Origin: Lepidodermella squamata
Taxonomy: Eukaryota; Gastrotricha
Direction of reading: 5' to 3'
Length of the DNA stretch: 64,000 nucleotides
NCBI GenBank assembly: GCA_047495785.1
Contig: JBLDXI010000045.1
Span: 434,001 to 498,000, forward strand
Within the stretch, counting starts at the first letter, position 1, and each line of letters starts with the position of its first letter. Both the position numbers and the translations under genes were made by a program. The notes under the pieces are model-generated. The model was not told the DNA's origin. It did not search any database and saw nothing but the letters and a program-made list of their open reading frames with translations. Shown one piece after another: positions 30,687-40,752 of the stretch.

Positions 30687-31093
30687 ACGCCCTAAGTACT
30701 ACAGCAACAACGACCACCCAAAGACTCAGAATCTAATCGCTGCAGTTTGCTTTAAAAACTTCGCCATCCATTTATTGCCGAATAATCTACATGAAAGCAT
30801 AATATTTGTCGTTACTTGCTTGTGTGCAGTGTTGATGTTGACTTTGCCACGAAAATACTTGCTGAATTTTGCGTTTTTGTACGTCCTTTAGTCGATCTGA
30901 TTGGCTGAAGTCAGCGTACAGGCGTGCTCTTACGCAGATTTAAGGATCTTTCTTAATTATTCTGATGCTGAGTCTCGAGCCCCGAGTGCTTCAAAATAAA
31001 CTTTGCTAGTCTAGTGTCGCCATACCAAATAAAGTTAACGCGCATGCATTACATGTTGTCTTGTGTTTTAGTCATTTTTTTACGTTCATTGTT

Positions 31094-32173
31094 ATGGAAG
31101 TCGAACAAATAGAGGACACCGAGTACTACGAGGAAGGTGAAGATGATGAAGAAGAAGAGGACGAGAGTGATGATGATGTTGGCTTACTCAAGCCGGCTTT
31201 TGATCTCCAAGCCCTAAAAATTCAAGAGGATGCGATGAAAAATAGCAAGTCTAGAGGGCAGGATTTAGCTGGCCCTCCATCAGACGGCCTCGAATACCTC
31301 CTGCAAGTTAGGTACAAATGAAGAAAATAAAAATTCAAGAACCACGAATAATAAATATTTATATTCGTAGGAAAGAGGCAAGACAAGTGCCTAACGTCGT
31401 TGTTGCAAAATATCTTGGATTCGTTAATGCTCCAGTTCAACCAGCCTCAACTTCTACAGCAGAGCGGCGAGTTGTTGGCGAAGTTCAACGGAAACAACTG
31501 GCTTCATTCGCATCAGCTAGACAAGTAAGCTTCGGAAATATTAAAAACTCCGATCAATTATTGTATCTACCAGATGGTCCTAGACGCCCGATCAAGCCAA
31601 CTAGCCAACGGCACTTTTGTCTCAATTTTAGCCTCAGATGACGAAGACAATGAAGACATGGAAGTCGGCGAAAGCGATGAAAATGAAGAGCGGGCAATCG
31701 AAAAACCAGCCAGTTCTAAACAATCGAAAACAATTTGCGAAAAGCTCGATATTACCAAAAATCAACCGCTCATCAAAACAATGCTAGGCCTCGATCAGGT
31801 AATAAAAAGGCCGCCTTAAAATTCTTTTGATTTTTATCGATTTTTTCAGGACGATTTGGCCGACTTTTTGGACGAATTTGCGGATAAAATCTCTGAACTT
31901 CCTAAACAAACAGATTTCGGCTTTAGTGAAGACGGGGCTTGGCCATTGGGTAGATGGATTTTTTCGTCCCTTGCCGCCGTCGATGAACCTGCCTCAGCCG
32001 AAAATCTCGCTGCAATGCGAAATCTTGCCAAACAATGCATTGAAACGATTCCTGCGTTAAAATGTAAAAACGAGTCTTCCAGCGAGTCGATTCTAGTCGA
32101 TCTCGATATGTTCCTCCTTATTGTTGTTGTTCATTTTAAGCAGCATGACCTCATCGAAATTTGCAATGAATAA
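31094..32173 (+). CDS. GEMIN2: GEMIN2, SMN-complex subunit
   Basis: Exons 31094-31311, 31371-31524, 31574-31798, 31850-32173; 306 aa in frame. The N-terminus is a very acidic Glu/Asp stretch. Family matches: LKPAFD, DGLEYLLQVRKEARQVPNVV (human [20 protein letters not shown]), RKQLASFASARQMVLD, QPLIKTMLGLDQ, GAWPLGRWIFSSLAA, AMRNLAKQCIETI, DLDMFLLIVVVHF. GEMIN2 holds the pentameric Sm ring during snRNP assembly in the cytoplasm. A TGTTTTAG acceptor ends 22 bases before the ATG. First gene of a five-gene plus-strand run; 144 bases separate its stop from MED8. Confidence 0.88.
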
Positions 32174-32317
32174 ACGTTAGTGATTGTTATTCAATAAACG
32201 TATGAATGTCCTTGGTTGTCTTAAATCACGTGCCTTGAAGCTAAAACCGCGTGTACTATGAACTGCTCTTATCTCTTTTTTATTATAGGCAACAAGATTA
32301 GATAAGATAGCAAAAAA

Positions 32318-33072
32318 ATGGCTCAACACGGTGCTGTTCAGAAGGAAGAAAAGCAGCTGCATGCACTATTAGACGCAACCCTACAGCATTTAAACAGCTC
32401 GAGAAACACCTTAATTTCCCTCCTATTCAAAATCGAACATGAGCCGCAATCTTGCGATTGGTAAGGAGTAGAAACAACAACGTCTTCCTTAAATATATTC
32501 CGGATTTTTTCAGGTCAAGTATTTTGGACAACGTGGCCCTGGTTTATACGCAAATTACAAATTTGATGCGACAATTGAAGTCCGACAAAATTCCGGTGTT
32601 GAAAAATATTGATTTTCTACCCGTCGCGCTTTCAGTCGGCGATCCTGAGCTTGAAAAGCTATGCGAGGGTCGTTTAATGGCACTGGACCAGGAAACTTTG
32701 CCGAATTACCTTCGAACCCGGCCGGAGCGAGATGTGGAAAATTACCTTAAGGATGGCTTGCCAAAATTACAGGCGAATCCTGAAGTTCTCCAGCGAAATA
32801 TCGCGCATATGAACAAGGCGATTGGTCATATTAGCGAGACAATTTCAGCGGCGAAAGCTGCGTCGAAGCAGCGTGAAATCGCGGCGGGCGATGCGGGCGA
32901 AACGTGGTCGAACCCACAGGAAACAATGGCTCTACTAGCCGCGGTCGGCTCGGGGGTTGATTTGATTCCAGCTAGTCGCCTGCCACAGGCGCCGCAAATG
33001 CAGCCGCAAATGCAAGTCGCCGCCCCAGTTCAGCCTCAACAGCAAATTCGCGTGAATTTAAAATATAACTGA
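32318..33072 (+). CDS. MED8: Mediator complex subunit 8
   Basis: Exons 32318-32460 and 32514-33072; 233 aa (human 268). Matches to MED8: QKEEKQLHALLDATLQHLNS, SSILDNVALVYTQITNLMRQ, LPVALSVGDPELEKLCEGR, LPNYLRTRPERDVE, and TMALLAAVGSGVDL near the end. The C-terminus is Gln/Pro/Met-rich. MED8 is part of the Mediator head, linking RNA polymerase II to transcription factors in the nucleus. The intron is 53 bases and splits the Trp codon of DW-SSILD. A TTATTATAG acceptor ends 29 bases before the ATG; no upstream exon is seen, which supports trans-splicing from an operon transcript. Confidence 0.9.
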
Positions 33073-33174
33073 AAAATTGTCTCAACAATTCTTACTTCAC
33101 TTCTTTCACGTTTTTCTCTGGATTAATGAAAATTGAGAATGTTTACTTCGTTTTTTAGTTCTGTTATACAAAAA

Positions 33175-34363
33175 ATGATGAAAATGTTGGCCATTTTCTT
33201 GTTGGGCTTGGTTGCTGCCACGTCGGCCGATGAACAGGCAGCCGCTGGTCCGATTCCCGTTGTTCTTTGGCACGGAATGGGTGATAGCTGTTGCAATCCG
33301 ATGAGCATGGGCTCAATCAAGAAAACCATCGAGCAAAATGTTCCCGGCGTTTATGTTCTCTCGATTCGAATTGGCGATTCTGAAAGCGCTGATGTCATGA
33401 ATTCTTTCCTTATGGACGTCAATAAACAGGTTGGTGTAAAATTGTTACTTGCAAATTATTCCAATTTAATTTGAGAAAAATTTCAAAAAATCAATAAATT
33501 TCTTTATTTTTTTAATTATTTTTAATTAGGTTGACATGGTTTGTAAGCAACTGGCCGCTGATGCTACCATTGTCGCGGCTGGAAAATACAACGCAATCGG
33601 ATTCTCGCAGGGTGGCCAATTCCTGCGTGCCGTCGCCCAACGCTGCTCGACCCCGCAAATGAATAACCTCATTTCGATCGGCGGCCAGCACCAGGTTGGC
33701 GAAAATTTATTGAAAAATAAGTTCGCTAATTTTAAGCCAACTTCAAACTTCTGATATAGGGTGTCTACGGCCTGCCTAAATGCCCAGGCGATGACGTTAA
33801 GATGTGCGATTACGTTCGTGAAATGCTCAACAAGGGCGCTTACATTCCGTTCGTTCAAAATTCGATCGTTCAAGCGCAATACTGGCACGACCCATTGGAT
33901 GAGAAGACGTACGTTAGCAAGAGCAAATTTTTGGCCGATATCAACCAGGAGCGTACTGTCAACCCGCTCTACAAGGCCAATTTCGTCCGCCTCAGCAATT
34001 TTGTTCTCGTCAAATTTTTGAAAGACTCGATGGTCCAGCCGCGTGATTCTGAGGTTCGTAAAAAAATCTCAATTATCCGCGCCGTAATTTGATCAAATAT
34101 TTTTCTAGTGGTTCGGATTTTACGTTGCCGGGCAAGCTAAAGATGTTTACAACTACACCCAGGGCGCATTGTACCAACAGGTTATTTTTCGATATAATTT
34201 ATTATCGATTTTCTCGAAAATCAATTTTTTGAAGGATACCATTGGCCTAAAGACGCTAGACCAGCAGGGTAAGGTTAAATTCCTCTCTGTCGACGATGAT
34301 CATCTACGCTTCAGCGACGAATGGTTCATCGACAACATCATCAATCCATACCTGAAAAATTGA
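33175..34363 (+). CDS. PPT1: Palmitoyl-protein thioesterase 1, copy A
   Basis: Exons 33175-33429, 33530-33694, 33760-34053, 34109-34180, 34235-34363; 304 aa (human 306). A signal peptide is clear ([16 protein letters not shown]). The enzyme removes palmitate from cysteines of lysosomal substrates. Catalytic triad positions are all kept: Ser in [11 protein letters not shown], Asp in VKFLKDS, His in DDDHL. Other matches: [69 protein letters not shown]. Either ATG 33175 or 33178 could start. It follows MED8 by 102 bases with a TTTTTTAG acceptor 16 bases before the ATG. Confidence 0.95.
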
Positions 34364-34602
34364 GGTCATGGTCGAAAACTGATTGAAGTTATTTGATTTT
34401 TTTGTTTCCGGTTGTGAGTCAAACACATCATTTTCACGGGCGATGACTCATCAAATTGAGATCGATCAATATTAATTTGTGATTTTTTCGCGAAGCCAAT
34501 TTTATTTGATTTTATCACTTGCAAGTAAAATTTTGAAAATCTTTCCTTAAATTTGAAAATTTATCTTTTAATTAGGTTAGACTTAGTTACTAGAATTTAG
34601 CC

Positions 34603-35606
34603 ATGCTCACTAGACTGGCCGTAGCTCTGGTAGCCATGACGGCTCTAACCTTAGCCGATCCGACCCCAGTAGTATTATGGCACGGCATTGACGATTCATG
34701 CTGCGAAAAAGGAATAGGCCGTTACGCTGATGTGATAGCTAAAAATGTACCCGGAGTCCATGTTATTTCGATTCGAATCGGCGATAACGAAAAAGAAGAC
34801 CATATTCATTCAATCTTCGATAACATGAGTAAACAAGTAAGTTAATTTGCCACAAAAAAATCGATAATTTTTCAAATTAATTTCAAGGTGGACGAGGCTT
34901 GTGATGTAATTGCTTCAGATCCAAAAATTGTCGCAGCTGGTAAATACAACGTTATAGGATTTTCTCAAGGCAATCAACTAGTTCGAGGCGTTATTCAGCG
35001 ATGTACCAAAGCCCCGCCTCCTCACAATTACATATCCATCGGCGGGCAACATCAGGGTGTCTACGGCGTGCCAAAATGCCCGGCCGATACGTCGAAGCCG
35101 TGCGACTGGCTTCGCAAGGCTATCAGTAAAGCTGCTTACATTTCACTGCTGCAAAAAAGCGTCATGCCCGCTCAATACTGGCACAATCCGTTGGACGAAG
35201 AGGCGTATCGGACCAAAAGTCAATATCTTGCCGATTTGAACCAAGAAGTCGCCGTAAACCCGTTGTATAAGGCAAATTTCGAACGTTTAAGTAACTTTGT
35301 TATGGTCAAATTCCTGCGAGATACTGTTGTTCAGCCAATAGAAAGCGAGGTAATTTTTTTTATAATCTTCAATTATTTTAAAATGATTTTTTTCAAAATT
35401 TTCAGTGGTTCGGATTTTACACTCCTGGTCAAGATAAGACAACGTACAACTACACTCAGAGTGATTTATATAAAGAAGATCGGCTTGGTTTGAAGAAGTT
35501 GGACCAACTAGGCCGGTTGCGGTTCCTATCAGTCGACGACGATCATCAACAATTTAGCGACGAATGGTTCATCAACTACGTCATCGATCCTTATTTGAAA
35601 GATTAA
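34603..35606 (+). CDS. PPT1: Palmitoyl-protein thioesterase 1, copy B
   Basis: Exons 34603-34836, 34888-35349, 35406-35606; 298 aa. Signal peptide: LAVALVAMTALTLA. Triad positions are kept: Ser in GFSQGNQLVRG, Asp in VKFLRDT, His in DDDHQ. It shares PVVLWHGIDDSCC, SIGGQHQGVYGVPKCP, AQYWHNPLDEEAY, and EWFGFYTPGQ with copy A. It has two introns, at positions shared with copy A; the two other copy-A introns (after GGQHQ, and after the LYQQ/LYKE site) are absent here. The pair arose by tandem duplication in this lineage or earlier; the copies have diverged at many surface positions. Spacing to copy A is 239 bases, with a TTTAATTAG acceptor 27 bases before the ATG. Confidence 0.94.
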
Positions 35607-35749
35607 TTTAATTTGTTGCAGCTTGCATTCAATTTTATTTTCTTTAATTCCACCTCGGTGCTAAAAATTGGTTATGTTGTATTTCCGGTTTTGAATTCGA
35701 TTTTAATCTAACGTATCGTGTTTTTTTCTAGCGATTTTTAAATGATGAA

Positions 35750-38092
35750 ATGAGTGAAGTTGCGTCGTCTCTATCTTCGCCCCTCAGCCGTGAGCAATTG
35801 AAGCAGAATAGCCCTACGCTTAGCCTGCTTCGAAATACGGTTTTCGCGCGATGGGACAGCGTAACTGGCCCGACTGTTGTTCGAGCATGGCCAGAATTGG
35901 CTCAGGCCGGAAGCCAATTCGCCGGAGATCCGAGTCTAGCGACCGAACCGACCGTTCTAACGAGTGAAATCGCTCGATTCATTGCTAGAAATTGCCTCAC
36001 AGCCGAGGTAAAATTTCAAATTTTGAATAAGCTCCGAGTTAACGTTCAACATTTTGAAGGTCACGAATTCTTCGAGTTTCGGTAATAGGGTGAATTCTAG
36101 AATTTTTACCGTTCCCGAAATCGGCCTGGTCGCCTATGCCCTGGTTTTTGCATGTGTGCCGTTGAAAGAAAAACCACGAGTAAATCCCCGCCGCCCATCA
36201 GCCCCGGTTGTTTTCCTACCAACATCGAACTCCAGCGGTTACGAACAGCTATTCGCCTGGTTTTTCCTCTTCGATGCCGCTATCACGCGAGTCATTGAAA
36301 TGCGAACCGTGTTGGAAGAAACGCTGCTGTCGCGTTATATCTATATGCTTCGCGTGTCTCTGGCAAGGGGCCTGGAAACAGATACTCGGGAACTGGTTTC
36401 AGCCCTGCCCCAGCCGCTTATGGAACAGCTCGATTCGCATGCTGTTTCTTATGAGAAACTCTTCAGCGCATTCGGCCTCTGCATTTTACTACCGGCCATA
36501 AGAGTTCGTTTCTTATTACGTTATTCAATATTTTTAGAACCCTAGCCTAAAATTTGGGAAAATAAATTTCATTACCCAGCTCTACAATTCCTTAGACCAT
36601 GCGCTATCAAATTTAGTTTTTCACAGTGGCTCAAATTTAAAAATTTGTTCAACATTATTAAAAGCTCAAGATTTCAATTTTTGAGATTTTTCAATTTTAG
36701 GGGAGAAAATTGAGAAGTTTCAAGCCCAGGTAATCTAAAATGGAGAATTACTGCAGAAATGCTGGAATCAATTTCTGTGATGGGAACAATTAATTGCTAG
36801 AATCCAAATTTTTAGTGGTCCAAAATGATCCTCCGAAATTAAAATATCCAAGCCTTCACTTTGAGTCATGGAAATTTAAGTTCCGGCTATTTTCATGTGT
36901 TCAAGTCGGTTAGTAATAATAATTGTATTTTATAGTTCAAATCTACGTTTTTCGCCGTGAATCGCGAGGCGTCGCAGTCAATAAGCGATGACAGCAGCCC
37001 AGTCGCGAGAGAAGAGCAGAATCTTACGTCCAATTCAAGCGAACAACCCGGTCAAATACCGCACGGTAAATCAGGCTGGTTCCGCGGTAACAACAGCCCA
37101 GATTCGGCTGAAATCGCATCAAATAACATCGAACAGCAATTTATTCGCCGATCAATCGCAGCGTTTCTCGCATCAGGCGGCCGTGCGCTTATCCTGGGCC
37201 AATCGTCGAAATCTGTCAACACCCTGGTACATACCTTAGCCATGTTTCTACCCTTACATTGCCGGCGGCTGTGTCGAGTGGCGGCTGCGAAGCCGAATGA
37301 AACATTTCTGCCGGGTTTCTACGTCCAGGGGCTAGTCGGAGCGCCGTATCCGACCGGGACTGAACTGCTGATGTCACCCCATGCTTTGGCTATAATAAAC
37401 ACCCATGATAGGACGGTTTGCCGTACCCCAATTCCGGCTAAACACCGCATGGCAGCTGCTGCGTTCACTGCGGCGCGTATTCGGGACGCGTTTCGGGGTG
37501 TTTTAGAGGAGGAAGATGCGACTACAACGTCTCTAGGCACCCTGCCACTGACTGATAACGTGCCCGATGAATCTATTGTTGGAGATTTTCTGATTAAGGT
37601 GAGAATTTTAACAATTTTTTTGAAAAATCTCAACTGTGATAAAATGAGAATTAATTACATAAAAAAGGAAAAATTTCGAAATTTCACAATTTTTGTTTCA
37701 TTTAATTTGTAATTAAAATTAAAATAAATATTTTTTGAATCGAAATAATCAATTATTTCAATATTTAAATTTAATTTAATTTTGCCATTTTTTAGCTGGC
37801 TATGTGCTCACCCTATGATAACGCGAATAGGCAGCGATTTGTCGAATCGACCGTGGCTGATTTTTATACACGAGCTTTCTGCCTGGTTCAACTCGTCCAG
37901 CGGTCCCTTGAACAAGCCGCTTCCAAGCCACAACAGGACGAGAAACCCGCCCCTGGTGCAATACTAACCCGCCGTGAAATCGCGAAATTGTTAGACTTGC
38001 GAAAATCTGACGGCGATTTATCGGTTTTGACTGGCCTGGGCGAGTTGCTACAGCCTGGATTTTCAGACCTGCTGGAACGCTGCCCACCTTAA
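35750..38092 (+). CDS. C9orf72: C9orf72 homologue (longin/DENN GEF-like protein)
   Basis: Exons 35750-36007, 36060-36503, 36936-37598, 37796-38092; 553 aa (human 481). Matches to C9orf72: FARWDSVTGPTVVRAWPE near residue 30 (human FAYWDNILGPRVRHIW), SEIARFIARNCL, and in the DENN part SSKSVNTLVHTLAMFLPLHC with CRRLC, LPGFYVQGLVGAPYP (human SGLFVQGLLKD), and VGDFLIKLAM. A Ser/Pro/Asn-rich linker between the longin and DENN parts is longer than in vertebrates. C9orf72 with SMCR8 and WDR41 regulates lysosomes, autophagy and small GTPases; the role here is inferred from family. The join from exon 2 to exon 3 is the least certain. The upstream ATG at 35742 opens a 3-codon uORF overlapping the start. 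A TTTTTCTAG acceptor ends 19 bases before the ATG. Confidence 0.82.
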
Positions 38093-38546
38093 AACGGAAC
38101 AAATTTATATTTATTGTCAGTAATTATTTCGGATATTTATGCCCAAAATTCTTAGTTTTTTAGCTATTCCAAGTTCCGATTGGATTGATGAATAAATATA
38201 TGTATCGATTTCCTTCACTTCGGATCAACAAGTTTCAAGCCGAGTGAAGTTGCTATCGCTGCGCTTCGAGTAATTTTATCTTGTATTACACCACCTATCG
38301 TCTTTCACGTTCGATTTACATCGGCAAATGTGGCGTCGATAATGAATAAAGCTGTTCTTACACATATTTCCAGTGTTGTTGTTGTTGGATTTCTTCATTG
38401 ATAGATGCGTATATTCCTTTCAGATGAAAGCCTTATAACGTGGATATGCAAGATATCTCATCTTGAGTATTATAGTGCCCCCGTTTCAGCTGACTAAAGA
38501 CGCCGGCGCAGCTGAACAGCCCGCCTACGCATCTATTTACGTACCA
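38093..38546. other. 3' flank of C9orf72; no gene seen
   Basis: Contains candidate poly(A) signals (AATAAA at about 38191 and 38345) and no coding exon. Confidence 0.45.
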
Positions 38547-38618
38547 TCCCTGATGGTCTAGTGGTTAGGATTCCGCGTTCTCACCGCGGCGGCCCGGGTT
38601 CGATTCCCGGTCAGGGAA
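38547..38618 (+). tRNA. trnE-CTC: tRNA-Glu (CTC)
   Basis: 72 bases that fold into a full cloverleaf: acceptor TCCCTGA with TCAGGGA, D arm with box A TGGTCTAGTGGTTAGG, anticodon loop TTCTCAC giving CTC, and T arm CCCGG-GTTCGATT-CCCGG (box B). It is followed directly by TTTTT (38619-38623), a Pol III terminator. No intron. It decodes GAG. Confidence 0.97.
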
Positions 38619-38637
38619 TTTTTACTACTATTCAAAA

Positions 38638-39016
38638 TGGGTCCCCCACAGAGCAGCAGGCTTCAAAGCAGGGAAAACGCACTAAACAGTCCTCTCAGCA
38701 GGCGCTCAGGCTTAGCCTCTGATTTTCAACCAATGGACTAACATGATGGTCAGCTATCCTAGCTTTTCACACCAAAAATTGAGGAACATAAGTCATCAAA
38801 ACTCCGTAATGTAACTCAGACCTCACTTTAGTCGAAAAAGTCGTTTTTCGAAATTTTTTCAAAATTCATAAGCCGGACTACTAAAGTTATGATGAGTTCA
38901 TGTTCAGAAAACTACGCCGAATTTTATCGTAATTAATTCGATTTATTGTTGCGTGGCGTTTGCACCGCTTTTTGAGTTTATCCTGCTTTGAAGCCTGCTG
39001 CTCTGCAGGGGACCCA
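38638..39016. mobile_element. 379-base MITE-like element with ~36-base terminal inverted repeats
   Basis: The left end TGGGTCCCCCACAGAGCAGC and the reverse complement of the right end TGGGTCCCCTGCAGAGCAGC match; the match continues through GGCTTCAAAGCAGG with only two mismatches in ~36 bases. Both sides carry the 7-base duplication TTCAAAA (38631-38637 and 39017-39023). The interior has no coding frame. This is a non-autonomous DNA transposon. A 7-base duplication is unusual (hAT makes 8), so the superfamily is open. It is inserted 20 bases downstream of the tRNA-Glu gene, just past its terminator. Confidence 0.88.
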
Positions 39017-39071
39017 TTCAAAATATCTATGGTTTGGTCATAAGTTTCGTGCCAGAATTACCTGACACCCA

Positions 39072-39132
39072 GGTTCCGCAGTGTAGTGGTTATCACACAG
39101 AGAAGGTCACAGGTTGGAACCCCGCCGGAACC
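39072..39132 (+). pseudogene. tRNA-Val-like pseudogene
   Basis: 61 bases beginning GGTTCCGCAGTGTAGTGGTT and ending GGAACC. The acceptor stem and box A are those of tRNA-Val, but the anticodon arm is mostly missing and box B reads GGTTGGAACCC in place of GGTTCGAACCC. The normal length would be about 73. No functional anticodon can be placed. Confidence 0.75.
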
Positions 39133-39573
39133 TCGCTATTGTTCCGTCGTTAGTGGCTAAAAGGAATATAGAATCACGGAATAATATCTTTCGTAATTTT
39201 GGAGCCTTGTAGAACTACTCTGGCTTTTGTCCATCTGAGAAATACAAAATGAGAACAACAACATCCACTTCGGGAGTCTTCTACATCGCGTAAATGAATG
39301 CTGTTAAGTTCATCTTGCTTTTATTATTCTGGGGGTGAGCTTTCATCTTTATTCAAGAAAAAAATTGAGTTAATAATTTATCAGCCAGGTGACTCCATTT
39401 TTTGGACTGTAAATTGACGTAATTTATTTACTAAGCTACTCCTGAGCAATCACAACCATCGCGTGCGTAGATTGCCGTCCTGGAGGCATTAACTTTGTCA
39501 ACCCTCCATTTTTGAATCTGTTCAGATGATATAAATTCGATCAAATAAGCCTGTCTTCAAAAAAAGAAAAGTC

Positions 39574-40579
39574 TTACATTAAATATCCTATTAAAGCTAC
39601 GGTGATCAGCAGCAGGATACCCATAATGCAAACTGTGACTAGAAGACCCAGGGCAGTCGAAGTCAAGCCATCGCCATCTATTGGCGTAGTAGTTTCAGGT
39701 AACGCCATGCATTCGCTAGCTGTGGTATTCGTGTTGATAGAGTTCATCGAAGCATCGTTGCAGAAACTGCCGCAACATGTACATCGAGTGCTAACATTGT
39801 CAGTGTACGACATGCCGCACTGCTTGCCAGGTGGGGTGGCGCATCCCCAATAATATTTCGAAATCCAAGGATCCGAAGCTTGTTGCCGGTCAACAAACGA
39901 CTTCTTCTACAATCACAGAAAAATCAACAGAGTGTCTTATCAAGGTTTCAAAAGGAAATTACGTAGCAGGCCTGGTCTTTGGTGCATAAGACGTTTCTAG
40001 CACCGCCAGGTATCTCTGGATTCGTCTGAAAAAATTGATAATCTCTCGCTAAAAATCTGCTTTGGGGATTCTTACAGTAACATCAACTCCGTAGCACTGT
40101 TGCGTGAACTTCGGCTTGTCATTGCATCGATTATCGAACTCTTTTCCATTGCATAGGTGACCACAGCAGGTGCAGTATCGCCTGTAAACGATTTGATTCC
40201 GATTTGTTAACCTTTCATTAGCCGCATCGGTAGTTTCGTAAACGTCACCGCACTTCAGCTGGTAAGATGTCATATCTGGTGCATAGTTGGCACACTTCCA
40301 TTCGAAACCGATCGAGGATGAGTTCAAGGTTCCGTCCAGATCGTAGGTCTCCACATAAGTATACGTTTTCTGTTATAAGGCTGATTATATTAGCTCTACT
40401 CGCTATTACAATAGAATGCATACCAAACAAACAGAATTCTGGGAATAGCAATGACTGGCGAAATTTGGCAACTTTCCGTCGACGTTGTTGAACCCCGATG
40501 CCATGAAACAAGAAAGCGTATCGCTTGATACCAAGCCAGCCATGTGATACATCGCTAGAAGAGATAGTAATACAGTCAT
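39574..40579 (-). CDS. Cysteine-rich Ly6-like membrane-anchored protein B
   Basis: Exons 40579-40424, 40369-40076, 40025-39963, 39906-39574 on the minus strand; 281 aa in frame. Signal peptide MTVLLSLLAMYHMAGLVSS. Two cysteine modules follow, each ending in a CTCCG.xCN signature: RRYCTCCGHLCNG in exon 2 and RCTCCGSFCND in exon 4. Each module resembles the C-terminal part of a Ly6/uPAR or activin-receptor-like fold. The last 25 residues are a hydrophobic helix (LGLLVTVCIMGILLLITVAL) with almost no tail, so the protein is probably GPI- or membrane-anchored at the cell surface. Its layout and exon borders match the neighbour at 40753-41746. No specific function is known to me. Confidence 0.75.
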
Positions 40580-40752
40580 TTTTTAACCCACCCTAAAATC
40601 AAGAAGACAATCAGATAGATTCCGGTTTAATCTTCAATGCTAAAAGTTAGAAACACTCAGCTGAGGTTCCGGCATTGCATTTTGTCGAAATCTCCTAAAC
40701 CTGATGGGAGAGGAGTTCATATCAGGGACTTGAAGGGTATTCAATCGAAAAC

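Noticed and set aside
38638-38660. Homology between the MITE end and the U4 3' region (GGGTCCCCTG)
   Set aside because: The shared stretch is only about 10-13 bases and part of different structures; chance is the simplest reading.
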